From Capronia americana (lineage: Eukaryota > Ascomycota > Eurotiomycetes > Chaetothyriales > Herpotrichiellaceae), in assembly GCA_016110215.1 (NCBI GenBank), contig JADWQD010000011.1, forward strand, positions 1,116,001-1,180,000: a stretch of 64,000 nucleotides of DNA, read 5' to 3'. Position 1 is the stretch's first letter. The number at the start of each line of letters is the position of its first letter. Positions 32,605 to 44,624 of this stretch are shown here, piece by piece. A model generated the notes under the pieces. It was not told the origin of the DNA. It saw only the letters and a list, made by a program, of their open reading frames with translations, and did not search any database. Made by a program: the position numbers and the translations under genes.

Positions 32605-34362
32605 ATGGCTCCTCGAATCGCGATTGCCCACTACCTGTTCGCAAGGCTTCGCCAACAGGGTGTGGAGACAGTCTTCGGCGTCCCCGGCGACTTCAACATC
32701 GCTTCCCTCGACTACGTAGAGACAACAGGTCTGAACTGGGCGGGGAATGCCAACGAACTCATTGCTGCATATGCGGCGGACGGTTACGCGCGGGTCAAGG
32801 GCCTGTCTGCACTGGTCACCACGTACGGTGTTGGTGAATTGTCGGCGCTGAACGCCATAGCAGGCGCTTATGCCGAGCGAGCTCCAGTGGTTCACATTGT
32901 GGGAACGCCAACTACCAAGGCTCAAGATGCTCATCTTTGCCTCCATCATACCCTTGGAGATGGCAATTTCAAGACCTTTCCGAGGGTCCAAGCCGAGTTC
33001 ACTTGCTTTCAAGTCGACCTGAGAGACGCAAACCAAGCCGCCACAATGATTGATGAAGCCATCCAGCAATGTATCAGACATTCGCGGCCTGTTTATGTTG
33101 GCCTTCCAGCAGATATGGTCAATGTGGAAATTCCTTCAGAGCCGCTGGAAACACCAATTCCTCGAGGCTGTCAGGCTACCCATGCTGAGGAAGCGGGAGA
33201 TCAAAGCATCGTGGACACCATCTGCGAGAGAATCTACTCCTGTCAGAGGCCGATGATTATGGTAGATGGATTTGTCAGAAGCTACGACATCGAAGAAGAA
33301 ACTGATCAGCTTGTGAGAACCACGGCGTTCTCGACTGCGACCACCACTACAGGAAAGGGCCTGGTCAACGAGACATACTCCAATTTTATCGGCATTTTTG
33401 CCGGCGTCGCTGGAGATCCGGAGCACATATCACTGTTCGAGTCGCGCGACCTTGTGCTGCATCTCGGACCTCTACTCTGCGACATGAATACTTACGGCTT
33501 CACTGCCATCCCATCCTCCAAAGTCACCATCCAGTTCAACTCCGACGAGGTCGTGCTGGAAAATTCAGGAAGTCTCGAGCGCCACCGGTGCACAAGCATC
33601 AAATCTGTTCTCCAGAACGTGGTCAAACGACTGGATCGCAAGAGAATACCAAATGTGGAGACGTTGTCAAGCTTCATCGATGAGAGATTCGAGGGGTTTG
33701 AAACTGTCCCGGACGCGGAGCCCATCAACCAAGACACATTTTGGCGTCATTTGAGCAAAACATTTTTCCGCTCCACTGATACCATCCTCCCAGGCGCTGG
33801 GACCGGATATACAGCAGCTCGAGATTTTGTCCTCCCAGCATCCACCGCCTTGATCACCTCGGGCTTGTGGTTGTCTATTGGTTACCTGCTCGGTGCCTGT
33901 GTTGGAGTGGCGCTGGCTCAGCGAGACCCTGCAAGTACATGGCCATTGAAGAAAAGCCGATCCGGAGGAAGAACAATTCTCATCGAAGGAGATGGGAGCT
34001 TTCAGATGACGGCCCAGGCAGTCAGTGACCTCATTCGCAACAGACTCGATGTCACGATCATCATCATCAACAACGACGGGTACACCGTGGAAAGGTACCT
34101 GCACGGCATGACGGCCTCCTACAACGATGTCCAACCGTGGAGATACCTGGAAGCCGCAAGTTACTTTGGCGCGCCGAAAGACGACGTCACCTATCCAACC
34201 TTCGCTACAAGCGCAACCACATGGGGGGAGCTTTCGCCCATACTGGAGAAGATTGCGGATCGTCGCGGACTGAATATTGTCGAGATCATCATGCCTCGTG
34301 AGGACTGCCCGCCAACGCTGAGCAAACTGATGAACTCTCTGGCACAACGGAACCGCTCTTAG
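32605..34362 (+). CDS. Pyruvate-decarboxylase-type ThDP enzyme (2-oxo-acid decarboxylase)
   Basis: A single exon of 585 residues with an ATG at 32605. The enzyme class removes CO2 from 2-oxo acids to give aldehydes, using thiamine diphosphate and Mg2+. Seen residues match yeast Pdc1 numbering: Glu51 in NANELIAAYAADGYAR activates ThDP, the His pair 114-115 lies in LHHTLGDG, the ThDP/Mg motif runs from GDG (462-464) to NN (489-490), and the active-site Glu496 lies in NNDGYTVER. The ThDP-contact stretch that is AETGT in Pdc1 is PGAGT here, and the linker before GDG carries extra Lys/Arg residues. The substrate may be pyruvate or a larger 2-oxo acid such as phenylpyruvate or indolepyruvate. The adjacent aminotransferase gene supports the latter. 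Confidence 0.9.
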   Translation: MAPRIAIAHYLFARLRQQGVETVFGVPGDFNIASLDYVETTGLNWAGNANELIAAYAADGYARVKGLSALVTTYGVGELSALNAIAGAYAERAPVVHIVGTPTTKAQDAHLCLHHTLGDGNFKTFPRVQAEFTCFQVDLRDANQAATMIDEAIQQCIRHSRPVYVGLPADMVNVEIPSEPLETPIPRGCQATHAEEAGDQSIVDTICERIYSCQRPMIMVDGFVRSYDIEEETDQLVRTTAFSTATTTTGKGLVNETYSNFIGIFAGVAGDPEHISLFESRDLVLHLGPLLCDMNTYGFTAIPSSKVTIQFNSDEVVLENSGSLERHRCTSIKSVLQNVVKRLDRKRIPNVETLSSFIDERFEGFETVPDAEPINQDTFWRHLSKTFFRSTDTILPGAGTGYTAARDFVLPASTALITSGLWLSIGYLLGACVGVALAQRDPASTWPLKKSRSGGRTILIEGDGSFQMTAQAVSDLIRNRLDVTIIIINNDGYTVERYLHGMTASYNDVQPWRYLEAASYFGAPKDDVTYPTFATSATTWGELSPILEKIADRRGLNIVEIIMPREDCPPTLSKLMNSLAQRNRS

Positions 34363-35185
34363 ATACAGAATGACACAGATGTGGGCTAAAGCATTTTTTA
34401 CACTCTGAGAGTCGGTCTGCGCCGCATACACATCAGTCGTTCTATAACGCCATCCGGCGGCTAATGTTAGAGAAAGAGAAACATCATTCATACGCCACTT
34501 TACGCTCCTTTCCTCGCTGAGACAAATCGCCAAATCGTGCTACGAGTGCCCCGTCTATCATCCTTTCGTATATCGTAGAGCTTTCGCCTTCGAACCTATA
34601 GACCCAATTCTGCTGTCTATCATGTCTTCTGCTAGAGCCCCTTCTGCGATAACATGGGTCTCGCCACCGTGTCAAGACTCTATCAGGAACCTTGTCCCTT
34701 AGTCGATAAGGTAAAAGTGTCTGTTCAGGATATGCTATCTCATGATTATCTACGATGAAGAATACGAGATAGTCCATCGACGCGTTATCGACAAGGACGA
34801 GACCCTCGCTCTAAGCGCGTATCCGACGGAGACGAGAGAGTTTTGCTAGTCTCGCTCTTCGACCAAGAAGGTTCCGAGAAGGTTTACCAATCGGGATCGG
34901 AGGAAAGACGGAATCGGCTCTGAGTTCTCTTATCCGGTCGGGTTTGGAGATGGCTATCGCTCGGAGACGGAATCGGGAACCTCTCCCTCCAATGATCTGG
35001 GACCTGGCGAGGGGTTGCAATACATCGCATCGTATACCTAGCGGGAGTGGCATCTCGAGTGATCCGTTGACCGAGGAGTCATCTTTCGTTCCAAAGAGGA
35101 AGACTGGCTCCGGTACTAAAGGGACGGTGTCAGGATACGCGAACTGTCTGCCACAGCCTATTGAGCCGCTCCTGTGCTGTGGAAG
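34363..35185. other. Intergenic between decarboxylase and aminotransferase genes; odd composition
   Basis: About 820 bases rich in CGA/TCG trinucleotides, with partial repeats of GACGGAATCGG near 34908 and 34968. Arg-rich open frames exist on the minus strand (34484-34777, 34811-35053) but show no domain and no joinable splice sites. Neither is called as a gene. Confidence 0.4.
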
Positions 35186-36657
35186 ATGGGCTCGATGGCC
35201 CTGCCGGCCTCGATGGCGACCTCATATTTTACCTCGCTGCCGGAAGTTGTGCGAGACGAGGTGTTCACATTGATGGGAGCTTTCCATGCAGATCCGCACC
35301 CACATCGTGTGAATCTGGGAGCGGGCATTTACTGTTCCGACGAGGGCAAGTCATGGCCCCTGGAAGTGGTGGGCCGCGTCGAGAAGACCATGTACGAGTT
35401 ACACGACGCGGGTCGACACGACTACTTGGCCATAGAGGGTGACGCTCGATTCTTGAGCGTCGCGAAAGATCTGGCGTTTTCAACCTCGTCCTCCACCAGC
35501 AAGCCTGCCTCTGGCTCGCCGCCGCCGCCGCCGTCGGTGACTCCAACCGACTCTCGAGTAGTTTCGGTGCAGACGATCTCGGGCACAGGCGCCAACCATA
35601 TCGGCGCCCGATTTCTTGCTGAAAATCTACGGCCTCGTCGAGTATGGCTGTCCGATCCGACCTGGGCCAACCATCACACGATCTGGCAATCGGTAGGTGT
35701 CCCTCAACACCAGTATCCCTACTACAACAACGCCACCCGCGCCCTTGACTTCACTGCTCTGATGGAAGTGTTGGAACGAGAGGCGGAGCCCCGCGATGTC
35801 GTGTTACTACACGCCTGTGCTCACAATCCAACTGGCCTCGACCCGTCACAGGAACAGTGGCAGACAATCGCCGAGCTCTGTCAGCGGAAGAAGCTCTTCC
35901 CCTTCTTCGACAACGCCTACCAGGGGTTCGCATCCGGTGATCCGGTCCGAGACGCCTGGGCGATTTCCCACTTCTACCAACTTCAGCCACCGATAGAGAT
36001 GTGCGTGGCGCAATCCTTCTCCAAGAACTTTGGCCTCTACGGGCAACGAGCCGGTGCCTTTCACTTGGTGATCAACAACCCCTCGGAGTCCGCCAGAGGT
36101 CAGGTCCAAGCGAATCTCGCCATGCTCATTCGCTCCGAGTACTCGGTCGCCCCTAGATACGGATCAACAATCATCCGCACGGTCTTGGAGAGCGATCGCC
36201 TTGTTCAAGAATGGTTGTTCGACTTGCAGGTCATCAGCGGCCGCATAAAGAAGATGAGGAAGGTGCTTTACGACGAGCTTTGCCGGCTTGGGACGCCGGG
36301 ATCGTGGTCGCACATCATCGAGCAGGTATGTTGTGTGTGTCAGCCCGTCATCACTCACAGTCCATTTCGTTCGCTCTCCTTGTTTCCCTCTTGGATAGAA
36401 AGGCGACTAATACAATCAGATCGGCATGTTCTCGTATACGGGTCTCACTCCTTCTGAAGTCGCGGTTTTGCGAACACAGTTTCACATCTATATGCTTTCG
36501 TCTGGAAGGATCTCTGTCGCAGGCCGTAAGCTCACCACCCCTTTCACCCTGTCGGTCTTGATCAGGATCTGCTGCTAACCCCGTGCTTTGCCCAGTGACT
36601 TCAAAGAACGTAAAATATGTGGCTGCTGCTATACACGCTGTGAGAACAAAATCATAG
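35186..36657 (+). CDS. Aspartate/aromatic-type aminotransferase (class I PLP)
   Basis: Exons 35186-36325, 36420-36525 and 36596-36657 give 435 residues. Introns are GTATGT...AATCAG (branch CTAAT) and GTAAGC...CCCAG. The last two short exons are required: they add MFSYTGLTPSEVAVLRT, YMLSSGRISVAG and LTSKNVKYVAAAIHAV, the normal end of the fold. The PLP lysine is about K280 in SQSFSKNFGLYGQRAG; also seen are the HNPTG motif (HACAHNPTGLDP) and DNAYQGFASGD. The Gly of VNLGAGIY and the Arg in YGQRAG are family landmarks. It transfers amino groups between an amino acid (Asp or an aromatic one) and 2-oxoglutarate. No clear mitochondrial leader precedes it; 35186 and the next ATG (35195) are both possible starts. 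An insert of Ser/Pro (GSPPPPPSV) is unusual. Confidence 0.9.
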
Positions 36658-36842
36658 ACGGAACGGCTAGTGATACCAGACAACAGACACTTGAAAACAG
36701 AAAATTAGACATAGAAAGGGAAACAGGAAAACTTAGACGTCCCATGTGGCCTTGGGCCTGGCGGCTTTTCACCTGTGGTCTCATCCCCGACAACTTCAGG
36801 GTGTGCCGCCTATCAAGATGGCCACCTGCTAGATAGTGACTC

Positions 36843-39393
36843 TCAATGGGATTCGATATTCCACCTCCGCCCGTCTACCCACATGCTCGAGCTGAAGTCA
36901 TTGCCCATGGTGAACGAGGTCAAATACTGTTGCCCCAGCCACGATTCGTTCAGCCCCCAGAACTCCTCGCCTGGATCTAGGGAGGCGGAAAAGTCGGGCA
37001 TGGAAAAGTCAGCTGTCGCGCCAGTGATATCGTTTGCTCGTTCGGGAACGTTTGGAGGTGGCGGCAGGACATGGATCTGCTCGAGCTGGCTCTGGTTGCC
37101 GTCTTGAAAGTCGTCGTTCGTGGCCGTCTTTTGGGGACTGCATTCTGCTGCTGCCGTTGCTCCTCCTGCTCCCGTTTCTGTCACGGCGATACCGGGGGAG
37201 TTCTCAGTCGGCACAATGGTCCCGTATTCGGACATTTGGTCACCTAGGGTGGCATGTCGTCCGGCGCAGCCGGCCGTGTTTGATAACGCGCGCTTGAATA
37301 GGTTGCGAGTTTCATCCAAAGTCTTGACCTGCCAAGGGGGCAAAAAAATATATTAGCATTGATGCCAGAAGGGGGATTAATATCAGCGAGGCGTTCATTG
37401 GGTCGCCTCGTGCTTACCCATTCTTCGCCCATCTTCCAAGTCTTGGTGAATAGTACCAAGTAAGCCATCCCTGCATCGGCTCTTTCTTCGGCTTTGGTCG
37501 ATCTGCCGAGATTGACATGTGGAAAGGCTGCAACGTGAGCGTGCGTGAGGGCGGCCGTGAATGCACTGAATCCGATCAATGGAGTCATCAAGGATTTTTC
37601 CGTTTTCCCCAGCTCGGCAAGGATTTCCACAACACTGTCTGCTGCGTGGTGGAGGATCTCAGCAGACGACTTCCACCACCCTGGTGGAGCGTCCGACTGG
37701 AAGAACGGGGGGCTGGTCGGCCCTGCTGGACCTGAATCCTTGATGGGTAGAAGAGGCACGAATTCTCGATGCAAAAACATGCGGCTTGGTGACAGCGGTT
37801 AGAACAGCCACACTGAAGAGCAGCCGGGGGGGCAAGAGGGGGGAACGAGAAAATCTCACCAGATGAAGTACAAGAGGTTGATAAAGGCAAAAGCTTCGGG
37901 GTGGCCTTGATGCGACTGGGCCGCAAGTCTGGCCGGCGAGTACCTGACCCGTTCATCCAGCTGGTTGAACCAACCCTCAACATCACAGCTAATCTTGTTC
38001 CACGCCGAGGTCTCCTTCCACGGGCAATCGTCCACACCGTGATGTTTTCTCCTGCCGCCTTCTGCAGTCCAGTGGGACACTGTCGCCCATATGTCGACCC
38101 CCTGGAGGATGATGGCGAGGTAGGAGTCGATGGTCCACGGTTGATCTGGCTCCGATAACCCCAGTCTCCAGGACGAGATGCTGGATTGCAGGTACCTACG
38201 TTTGCCTTTGATCTTGCCAAAGGCATAATCTGCTTCGTCGAGGGGAAGAGGAATGCGCATATCTTCCGCGACAAAAATTGCGGGGCGATCTTTCCCACAG
38301 CTCAAGAGACGGTCCATGGTGAAGCACGACCAGATTGTGCGGTGATGCATCTCCTGTTGGATCACGGTCGATTCCGACTCGTTGTTGCCGGGGCGGTCAG
38401 CCGAGGAAGAGTCACGATACAGATCAGAGACTGGTCTCAGCGCTTGAGACATACGAATGGCCATTCCTTGATTCGAAAGATCAGCTCTTGTGTCGCCATT
38501 CGAGGAGGATTCAAGTTCCTCCGACTCCACAGGTTCGGCATCAAATGGTTCGACTCACCCACGTACATCCATGCATTGAACCCGCGAGACTCCCCCCACT
38601 CGTACATTCCAAGTAACAAGAGGCACTGTACAATCTCGATATCCGGACCTTGGCTCAGCTTTGCGTACAGTTCGGCATGCACAAAATCGGCATAGATCCT
38701 GCAAGCCTCCGTTGCTGAGCCGTGACGGGCGACCAGAGCCGGGATGAATCTGGCACACAACGCCAGCATAGCGCCGACTTTGAGCTGGTTGAAATGGCCA
38801 TCTCTCAGTGACTGGAAGAAGGTGGGCGTATGAATGACCGAAATCGAGGGAAATCGGTGGACGAGAAGCCACCCTGCTTCTACCAGCAGTGGTAAAGGGG
38901 TGGATTGAACGGGGTTTACACTCCTGGTCAAGACAGACGGGCCCAACGATTGTTCACGTGCTGCATCGCCCGTAGTGGTAGTCGCCCGACCGCGGCCGTC
39001 ACGGCTGGTCACAGACTGTTCACGGCTCGTCGGACGCACAGGAACCAGAGCACCCACCCCAGACTCTTCATAGCTCGTCAGCTCCCCTACTCGACCGGTG
39101 CTCGTCGACGTTCTAGCACGGACGCGTGCACCCAGGCTCGAGTTGTCCTTGGAACTTCGACTTTTGGGCAGCGGGAACGACAGGACGCAGCTGTTTTCTC
39201 GTACGCCTCTCTTGCACGCTCGGCAAGGGGCGGTCCCATCATGGACGCATTTGATCTTCAACCGCCTAGAACAGCCGCCATAGATGACAATCGTAAGCAA
39301 CAATCAGTCGCCAGCAAGACCTTGAGAGATCAAGCTGAGCAACGGGTCAAACTGGACCTACCTGCACCAGGCACAGGCCACCGTGCTCCGCAT
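36843..39393 (-). CDS. Zn2Cys6 fungal-type transcription factor (five exons)
   Basis: Exons 39393-39362, 39265-38559, 38466-37860, 37784-37418 and 37328-36843 give 732 residues; all introns are GT-AG. The first exon is only 32 nt (MRSTVACAWC plus AG), and the zinc cluster is completed across the splice: CAWCRRLKIKC, then CVHDGTAPC and CRACKRGVRENSC (spacing 2-6-7-2-8). The fungal transcription-factor homology domain follows (VHRFPSISVIHTPTFFQSLR; LLLLGMYEWGESRGFNAWMY; TIWSCFTMDRLLSCGKDRP; FINLLYFICRMFLHREFVPL). The C-terminus is acidic and aromatic (MPDFSASLDPGEEFWGLNES), fitting an activation domain. It converges with the aminotransferase gene and lies in the amino-acid-catabolism-like group, so it may control that set; direct evidence is lacking. 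Confidence 0.87.
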
Positions 39394-40050
39394 GGCACAA
39401 CCGGTACCGAACCCCACAGCCGGGTATCCAGACTGCGCCGCTCAACATCAGACTTCGGGATGCACGAGGTCGGTATGTCGATATGTCATGTACCGTGTAT
39501 GCGAGCGCGAACAAGTTGACTTTAGGTGGAGGAGGAAGGAGATTTCTGAGAGCCGGGTCAACAAAGAGGGGTCCGGCGAGATTGGTTTTGGGACGTGCGA
39601 CTGGCAAGAAGATCGTACGGGGAAAACGATTGATTCCGAGCCCCACTCGGCACTGACGGCGGCACTGAAGGACTTGGATTCCGGGTTTGAGTCAGGCGCA
39701 CCGAAGGATAGAAGGCAGAAGGGAAACGGAATAAATTGATTACTCTCGCCCTACACAGTAGATCTTCTGACCGACGCACGGCACTGGACCTTAACTGTCC
39801 GCTGGACCATCCCTCCCATGGAGTTGAAATGGCCGCAAAGGAGCTCGCACCCAGCCGAACTGAGTGGCCAGGATGACAAGCCTGGAGCAGCCCACTCAAC
39901 TCGTCTGGTCCGACCACTCCAAACCCCACTGATCGGTGCAGCAGCGCATGCATTTTTGATTGCTCTAGGGATCCGAAGCCTCTTCAAGGCCACGGGTCAA
40001 GAGAAGATACATCCAAACCATTACAAATCGAGGTCGAGGTCAGGTCGGTC
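39394..40050. other. Intergenic, between regulator start and MFS gene stop
   Basis: About 650 bases. It should include the promoter of the five-exon regulator. No gene supported. Confidence 0.4.
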
Positions 40051-42024
40051 TTACAAATGGTACCTGAAGTTCTTGTTCTCCCAATCACTCTCCTCCAAAA
40101 GTCCCGAACGAGTGTCTCGATCCTCCAGGCTGGGCTGGCCAGTACGTGGTTCGGGGTCAATGAAAACACCCTGATCAGTGTCACGTCTTTTGTTCTCCCG
40201 CGCCAGATAAATGCGGAACGCAGCGAGGATACCTATAGTGACACAGAATAGTACCAGCAGGGCGGTGAAGGCGGTTTCGTACGTGGGAGCTTCTTTGATG
40301 ATGAAGAACTGAGGACCTGCTATGTTGCCTTCGGGTTGGACTGAGTCAGCAACGTGCGACGTGTTTTGGACTTGGAAGCCATACCTGCACAATATCCAAT
40401 GAGAAAGACGGCGTTGACAGTGGCCTTTTTGGTGATCCCGGCGACGTTGCTGGTGATGAGACTCAGAAGGAGGGGAAATATACTGGTGGTTGCCAGGAGA
40501 AGCATGATACCGGCATATCGCCCAGCCTTGTAGTGAGAGGGCAGCTGCCTGATCAGAAGAGTTCCGAGGATACCAATCAAGAGGCCGACCATGATAATGA
40601 TAATGCGGGATTTGCGAATCTTGGCGGCGCAGTACATGGAGATTGCTACCGAGACTAGTTGGAAGCCGTAGAGAGGCATGCCAAGGAGCAGAGTCTGGAG
40701 AGTGCTGTAGCCGAGACCTTTGATGATGAGAGAGGTGAACTGGTGAAGTCAATAATAGCGCTACAGAGAACTTCAGTGCTTACTCACATTGGAAACGACA
40801 CCGTTGGTGAGGGATGATACAGTGATGCTGCCAAAAAGGAACCAAGTTTTGGGATCTTTCATGGCTTCGAGAAACTGGGCGTTTGACCATGTGCCACTCT
40901 TGTAGCTATGCATATATTTTTGGGATCTGCGGTTGGCAATCGGCCGTTGAGCGGGTTTCAGAAATCGAGCTGTTAGGGGCGAATCGGGGAGGATGAAAAA
41001 GATGAAGAGGCCCCAGAGGAATGTTACCATGCCCAGGGCAATGAACAGCCACTGCGAGCGATAGTCAGCTCTGGCAAAGAAAGGTATGGTTGAAACAAGC
41101 GGGAGACCTACTTTCCAAGCAGCCAGTGGGCCGCCCGTGATATGAGCACATCCGTATGCAATCAGAGCGCCAAACATGCCGCCGAAAGAGTTCCCGTAGA
41201 ACCACAATCCATGGCGAGATGCATGTTCCGAGGGTTTATAGAAGAGCCCGGTAAGTAGCGTGAACCCTGGAACGATGGCAGCCTCTCCAATGCCCAGGAG
41301 AACCCGTAAGGCGCATAGAGTGGCGAAGTTGGAAGCAGCCGCATGGCAACCGAGGATTATGCCCCAGATCATGCTATCGCGGTTATGGTCAGTGTACGCC
41401 CAACATCTTCTCTATTGGAAGTCACTGACACGAAGATTGAGAGAACTTTTCCAAGGGGAAATTTGACCAGAAGAACAGCAAGAGGGAATTCTGGGACGGT
41501 TATGACATCGATCGGGACTCTGCAGGTACGCAGGACCAACCAGCAGCAAGATAGCCAAAGTAGAAGACTGTCACAAGAGATCAGCCTGAGGAGAGAGAAC
41601 TGTTTGAGAGAACCTTGAGCTTACCACTCGAAGCCCAGGAAAAGTCCTGCCCCACTAGTTTCTACCCAGGATGTTTGATGAGCCTTTGGACGCGTAAGGA
41701 ATAGAGGACATACAATGTCTTGGATAATGCCGAGTATGGCAGAACTATTCAGCGTGGTCTTGTCCATGAAATTGAGCATGAACGTGAAAAACATGATAGG
41801 AATTAGGCTAATCATGGTCAGCGAGCGACACCCAGGACACGAGGAAAATGGCATCCTCACACGAGATCGATTCTGCGTAGAAGCGCCTTCTCTTCGGCTT
41901 CATTGGCAGCGATGTCCCCGTCACCCATGGTGCTGTCGTGGTCCATCTCCAAAGCATCAGAGGCGAATTTGGTATCATGGTCGCCGTTCTTGGGAGCGCC
42001 CACGGGTTGCTTCTCGGCATCCAT
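40051..42024 (-). CDS. MFS permease, anion:cation symporter (Dal5/allantoate-permease-like) family
   Basis: Nine exons (42024-41861, 41807-41714, 41661-41625, 41567-41541, 41490-41430, 41373-41112, 41051-40788, 40739-40385, 40319-40051) give 510 residues; all eight introns are GT-AG, 48-65 nt. Exon 4 is only 27 nt. The acidic cytosolic N-terminus (about 60 residues) leads to TM1 with FMLNFMDKTTLNSSAILG, the family's D-K-T-x-L-N signature. Next come VFYFGYLAAEFPLAVLLVKFPLGK, WGIILGCHAAA, LRVLLGIGEAAIVPGF and FILPDSPLTARFL, then helices 7-12 and a charged tail. The order and motifs are those of Dal5/Tna1-type permeases, which import carboxylates, ureides, vitamins or dipeptides with H+. Intron 6 (60 nt) is in frame and stop-free. 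It diverges from the Zn2Cys6 gene at 42649. Confidence 0.88.
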
Positions 42025-42648
42025 GTCGAAATAGTTCAGACGATTGAGAAATGGCGATGAAAGTCTTCCAACCCACAGATGGCACGTCACAAGAGAGGTA
42101 GGTCTCTTTGCTCAGCGAGGAGCCTGGGACGAAAGGACTACTTATGAGGTCCAGCGACCGATGCTCGAGTCGAGGGTCTGATATAGACACGTGGAGACCC
42201 CTACGGGGCACATTCCGAACGAAAGCTATCATGATTGACCGGATGATAGACATCAACGGAGGGGACAGCGCTGCGAAAAGCCGAGAAACTCTGATTGGCC
42301 AAGTTGACGACCGCCCTGGAGGAAGAGGCCGGTCAGCGATAAGCCGGAGGAAATGATTGGGGGGTCTTTGTGTAGTGGCTCAAACGGTAGTATCATTCAT
42401 GTTGTTGGTAGCTATGGAGAGTACGAAGGAAGAGCTGCTAAATAGCTCGATGCGCGAGTGGCCGCCTTCCGTATCACTTTGTCTCGACTCGGTCGGCGAC
42501 CTGTAGAGAAAGACAATCTGTTATCTGTTATCTCTCCTTCTAGGTGTCATCACCTTTTCAGAACATTCGTCCCTTTTCAGGCATACAATTGCCACATACA
42601 TCGTCAAGCTCACTCTCGCCTACGTGCAGTGCCGCCAATCACAGAGAA
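42025..42648. promoter_or_regulatory. Divergent promoter, MFS permease / Zn2Cys6 regulator
   Basis: About 620 bases between the two start codons. No coding sequence supported. A regulator and a permease sharing a promoter region is a usual arrangement for inducible uptake. Confidence 0.45.
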
Positions 42649-44624
42649 ATGGGTGATGTGCCGTCTATGAAGCGGAAACGCGTGAATCCTGGGCGTTCCA
42701 ACAAAGGCAAGCGAGTCCCGGAGGCCTGAAGTGATTGTCCCAACTGGATATAGGTGGTACTGACATACAAACGCCCCGTAGGCTGTTTGACATGCCGAGA
42801 GAAGCATGTTAGATGCGACGAGAGGACTCCTCGATGCCGGCGATGCGATCGACTTGGTTTCTACTGTCGCTTTGCTCTCTGCAAGACAGTGTCGTCTACT
42901 ACAGAACACGTTGTCAGGAAACATCGTCCTCTGCGCCCACGCAATGAAGATATGCGCTCTGCACCCGTTATACTTGATACTCCGCCAGCTAGTGGTTCCG
43001 CCGTCCGCGAGACTGAAGAGAATTCATCAACACAGCCTGCACTCCTGGATCAGTTCGCCCAAGCCATCGATTCCGACGCCCTTGGATTCTCAACAACTTC
43101 CACCTCAGAAAGCAGTGATGCTTGGCTCGACCAAGCGACCTCGTTCTCCAGTCAAGCCTTCACACTGGGCTTACCTTCCTTTTCACATTCCAACTTCCGG
43201 GTTCCGGGCTGTTTCCTCCTCAAGCAGGAGGAGTGTTGTGCACTCCAGCACTACTACACGTCCTTCGCACAGGGTCAATCGGTCCGACCCGTGGAGTGGT
43301 CCTTCCCAACCCTCCTTCTTCACCGCTGTGCCGACAGCAAGATGCCAGCACATTTTGCCCTCGCAGCCTCTCTACTCGATCTCGACCTCGAGCTCGGTAT
43401 GCAGTCGGAGGCTCCATCGGCCTTTCGTGTCTTGGCACATGGGCATTTTGAAGTTGGGTCGAGCATGCTTATCGAGTGCCTGAGCAACGACAACGCTGGC
43501 TCCTTCGATCATTTGGCGCTGCTGGCGTCGTTTCTCTACGTGTACATCTACATGGCTCGACAGACCAGTCCAAGTTCGAGGAAAATCGGAAGACTGAGTC
43601 AAACCGTCCTAAACCACATCAGAAAGTTTTCTATTGACATGGTCTTTTCCTCACGTGTGGATGACGGGCGTCTCCAAGGTGTTGCAAATCAAATAAAAAC
43701 GCCAGCTCAGCGAAGCCTCCTCGGACTTTTGCTCTTTTGGCTCTACAAGGAAGACGCCTCGTTGTCTTTCTATGGGTGCGGTGGTATGCTGAGCAGTTAC
43801 TTCCGTCCGCATTTGACGTCTACTTCGATTCGCGACATCTGGGACATCGCCCGTCCAGCTGTTCAACTCAACTGGGGGAAGTCATATCCCCCCTCCCAAG
43901 CGTTAAAGGATTTGGAATTGTCGCAGGCCGCGGATATGATGGTCGAGTTGGTCGAACTCCGAGGTATCATCACAGGCAGATGCAATACGCCGTTTCCTGG
44001 CCCCCTGGCAGCGGAGACGGAAACTCCAGACGACATAGAACGGAGTTTGACAAGAATGAAGAAGGTGAGGTTGTTGTATTCGACATGCCCACGTTTCCCA
44101 TGTGAGTCTGACAGTTTGAACATCCAAAACAGAAATTTTCATCCGTCTTCTACGTTGTGACCTCAACGACACCCTCAACTCCGGCAACGCGTGAAGTCCT
44201 TCTTGCGTCGGCGGTTGCGGTGGCTATCTTCCATGCCATCGAAATCTTCTTCGAGCGTTCGGTACGCCAGCCGCTCAGTTCCGTTCACTCCAGTGCAGTG
44301 TCAACATCGCTCGCTGCCTTGCTGAAGGCCGCAAAGAAAGCATATGAGCATCGAGGGATGGCCACGACGGTCACGTTCGATCATTTTCAATGGGCACTGT
44401 TCATAGGTGCGGTTGAGACGGAGGATGCCCTACATCGGGATTGGATCATGGATCGCATGTCCGATGCAAGGCTGAAAGCTGTCCTGCAAGGCGTGGAAAC
44501 CACCAAGGAGGGCAACGGAGGGGTTATCAGCTACGATGTCGTCAAGCTTTTGTTTCACAAGGGAGACGAGACGTCTACCCAAATCCGATTCGACGATTAC
44601 CCACAAAATGTACCGGAATTCTAG
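42649..44624 (+). CDS. Zn2Cys6 transcription factor beside the permease
   Basis: Exons 42649-42706, 42782-44064 and 44133-44624 give 610 residues. The long second exon is open without an ATG at its start, so a first exon is needed. The best join is a GC-AG intron (AAAG|GCAAGC...CCCGTAG), giving MKRKRVNPGRSNKGCLTC, a basic tract running into the zinc cluster; a second ATG at 42667 is also possible. The zinc cluster is CLTCREKHVRCDERTPRC then CRRCDRLGFYC (spacing 2-6-6-2-6). Intron 2 (GTGAGG...AAACAG) joins RMKK to KFSSVFYVVTST. The central region has helical transcription-factor homology (FALAASLLDLDLE; SLLGLLLFWLYKEDASLSFYG). It is divergent from the MFS permease and is probably its regulator. 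The first exon is the weak point of the model. Confidence 0.82.
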
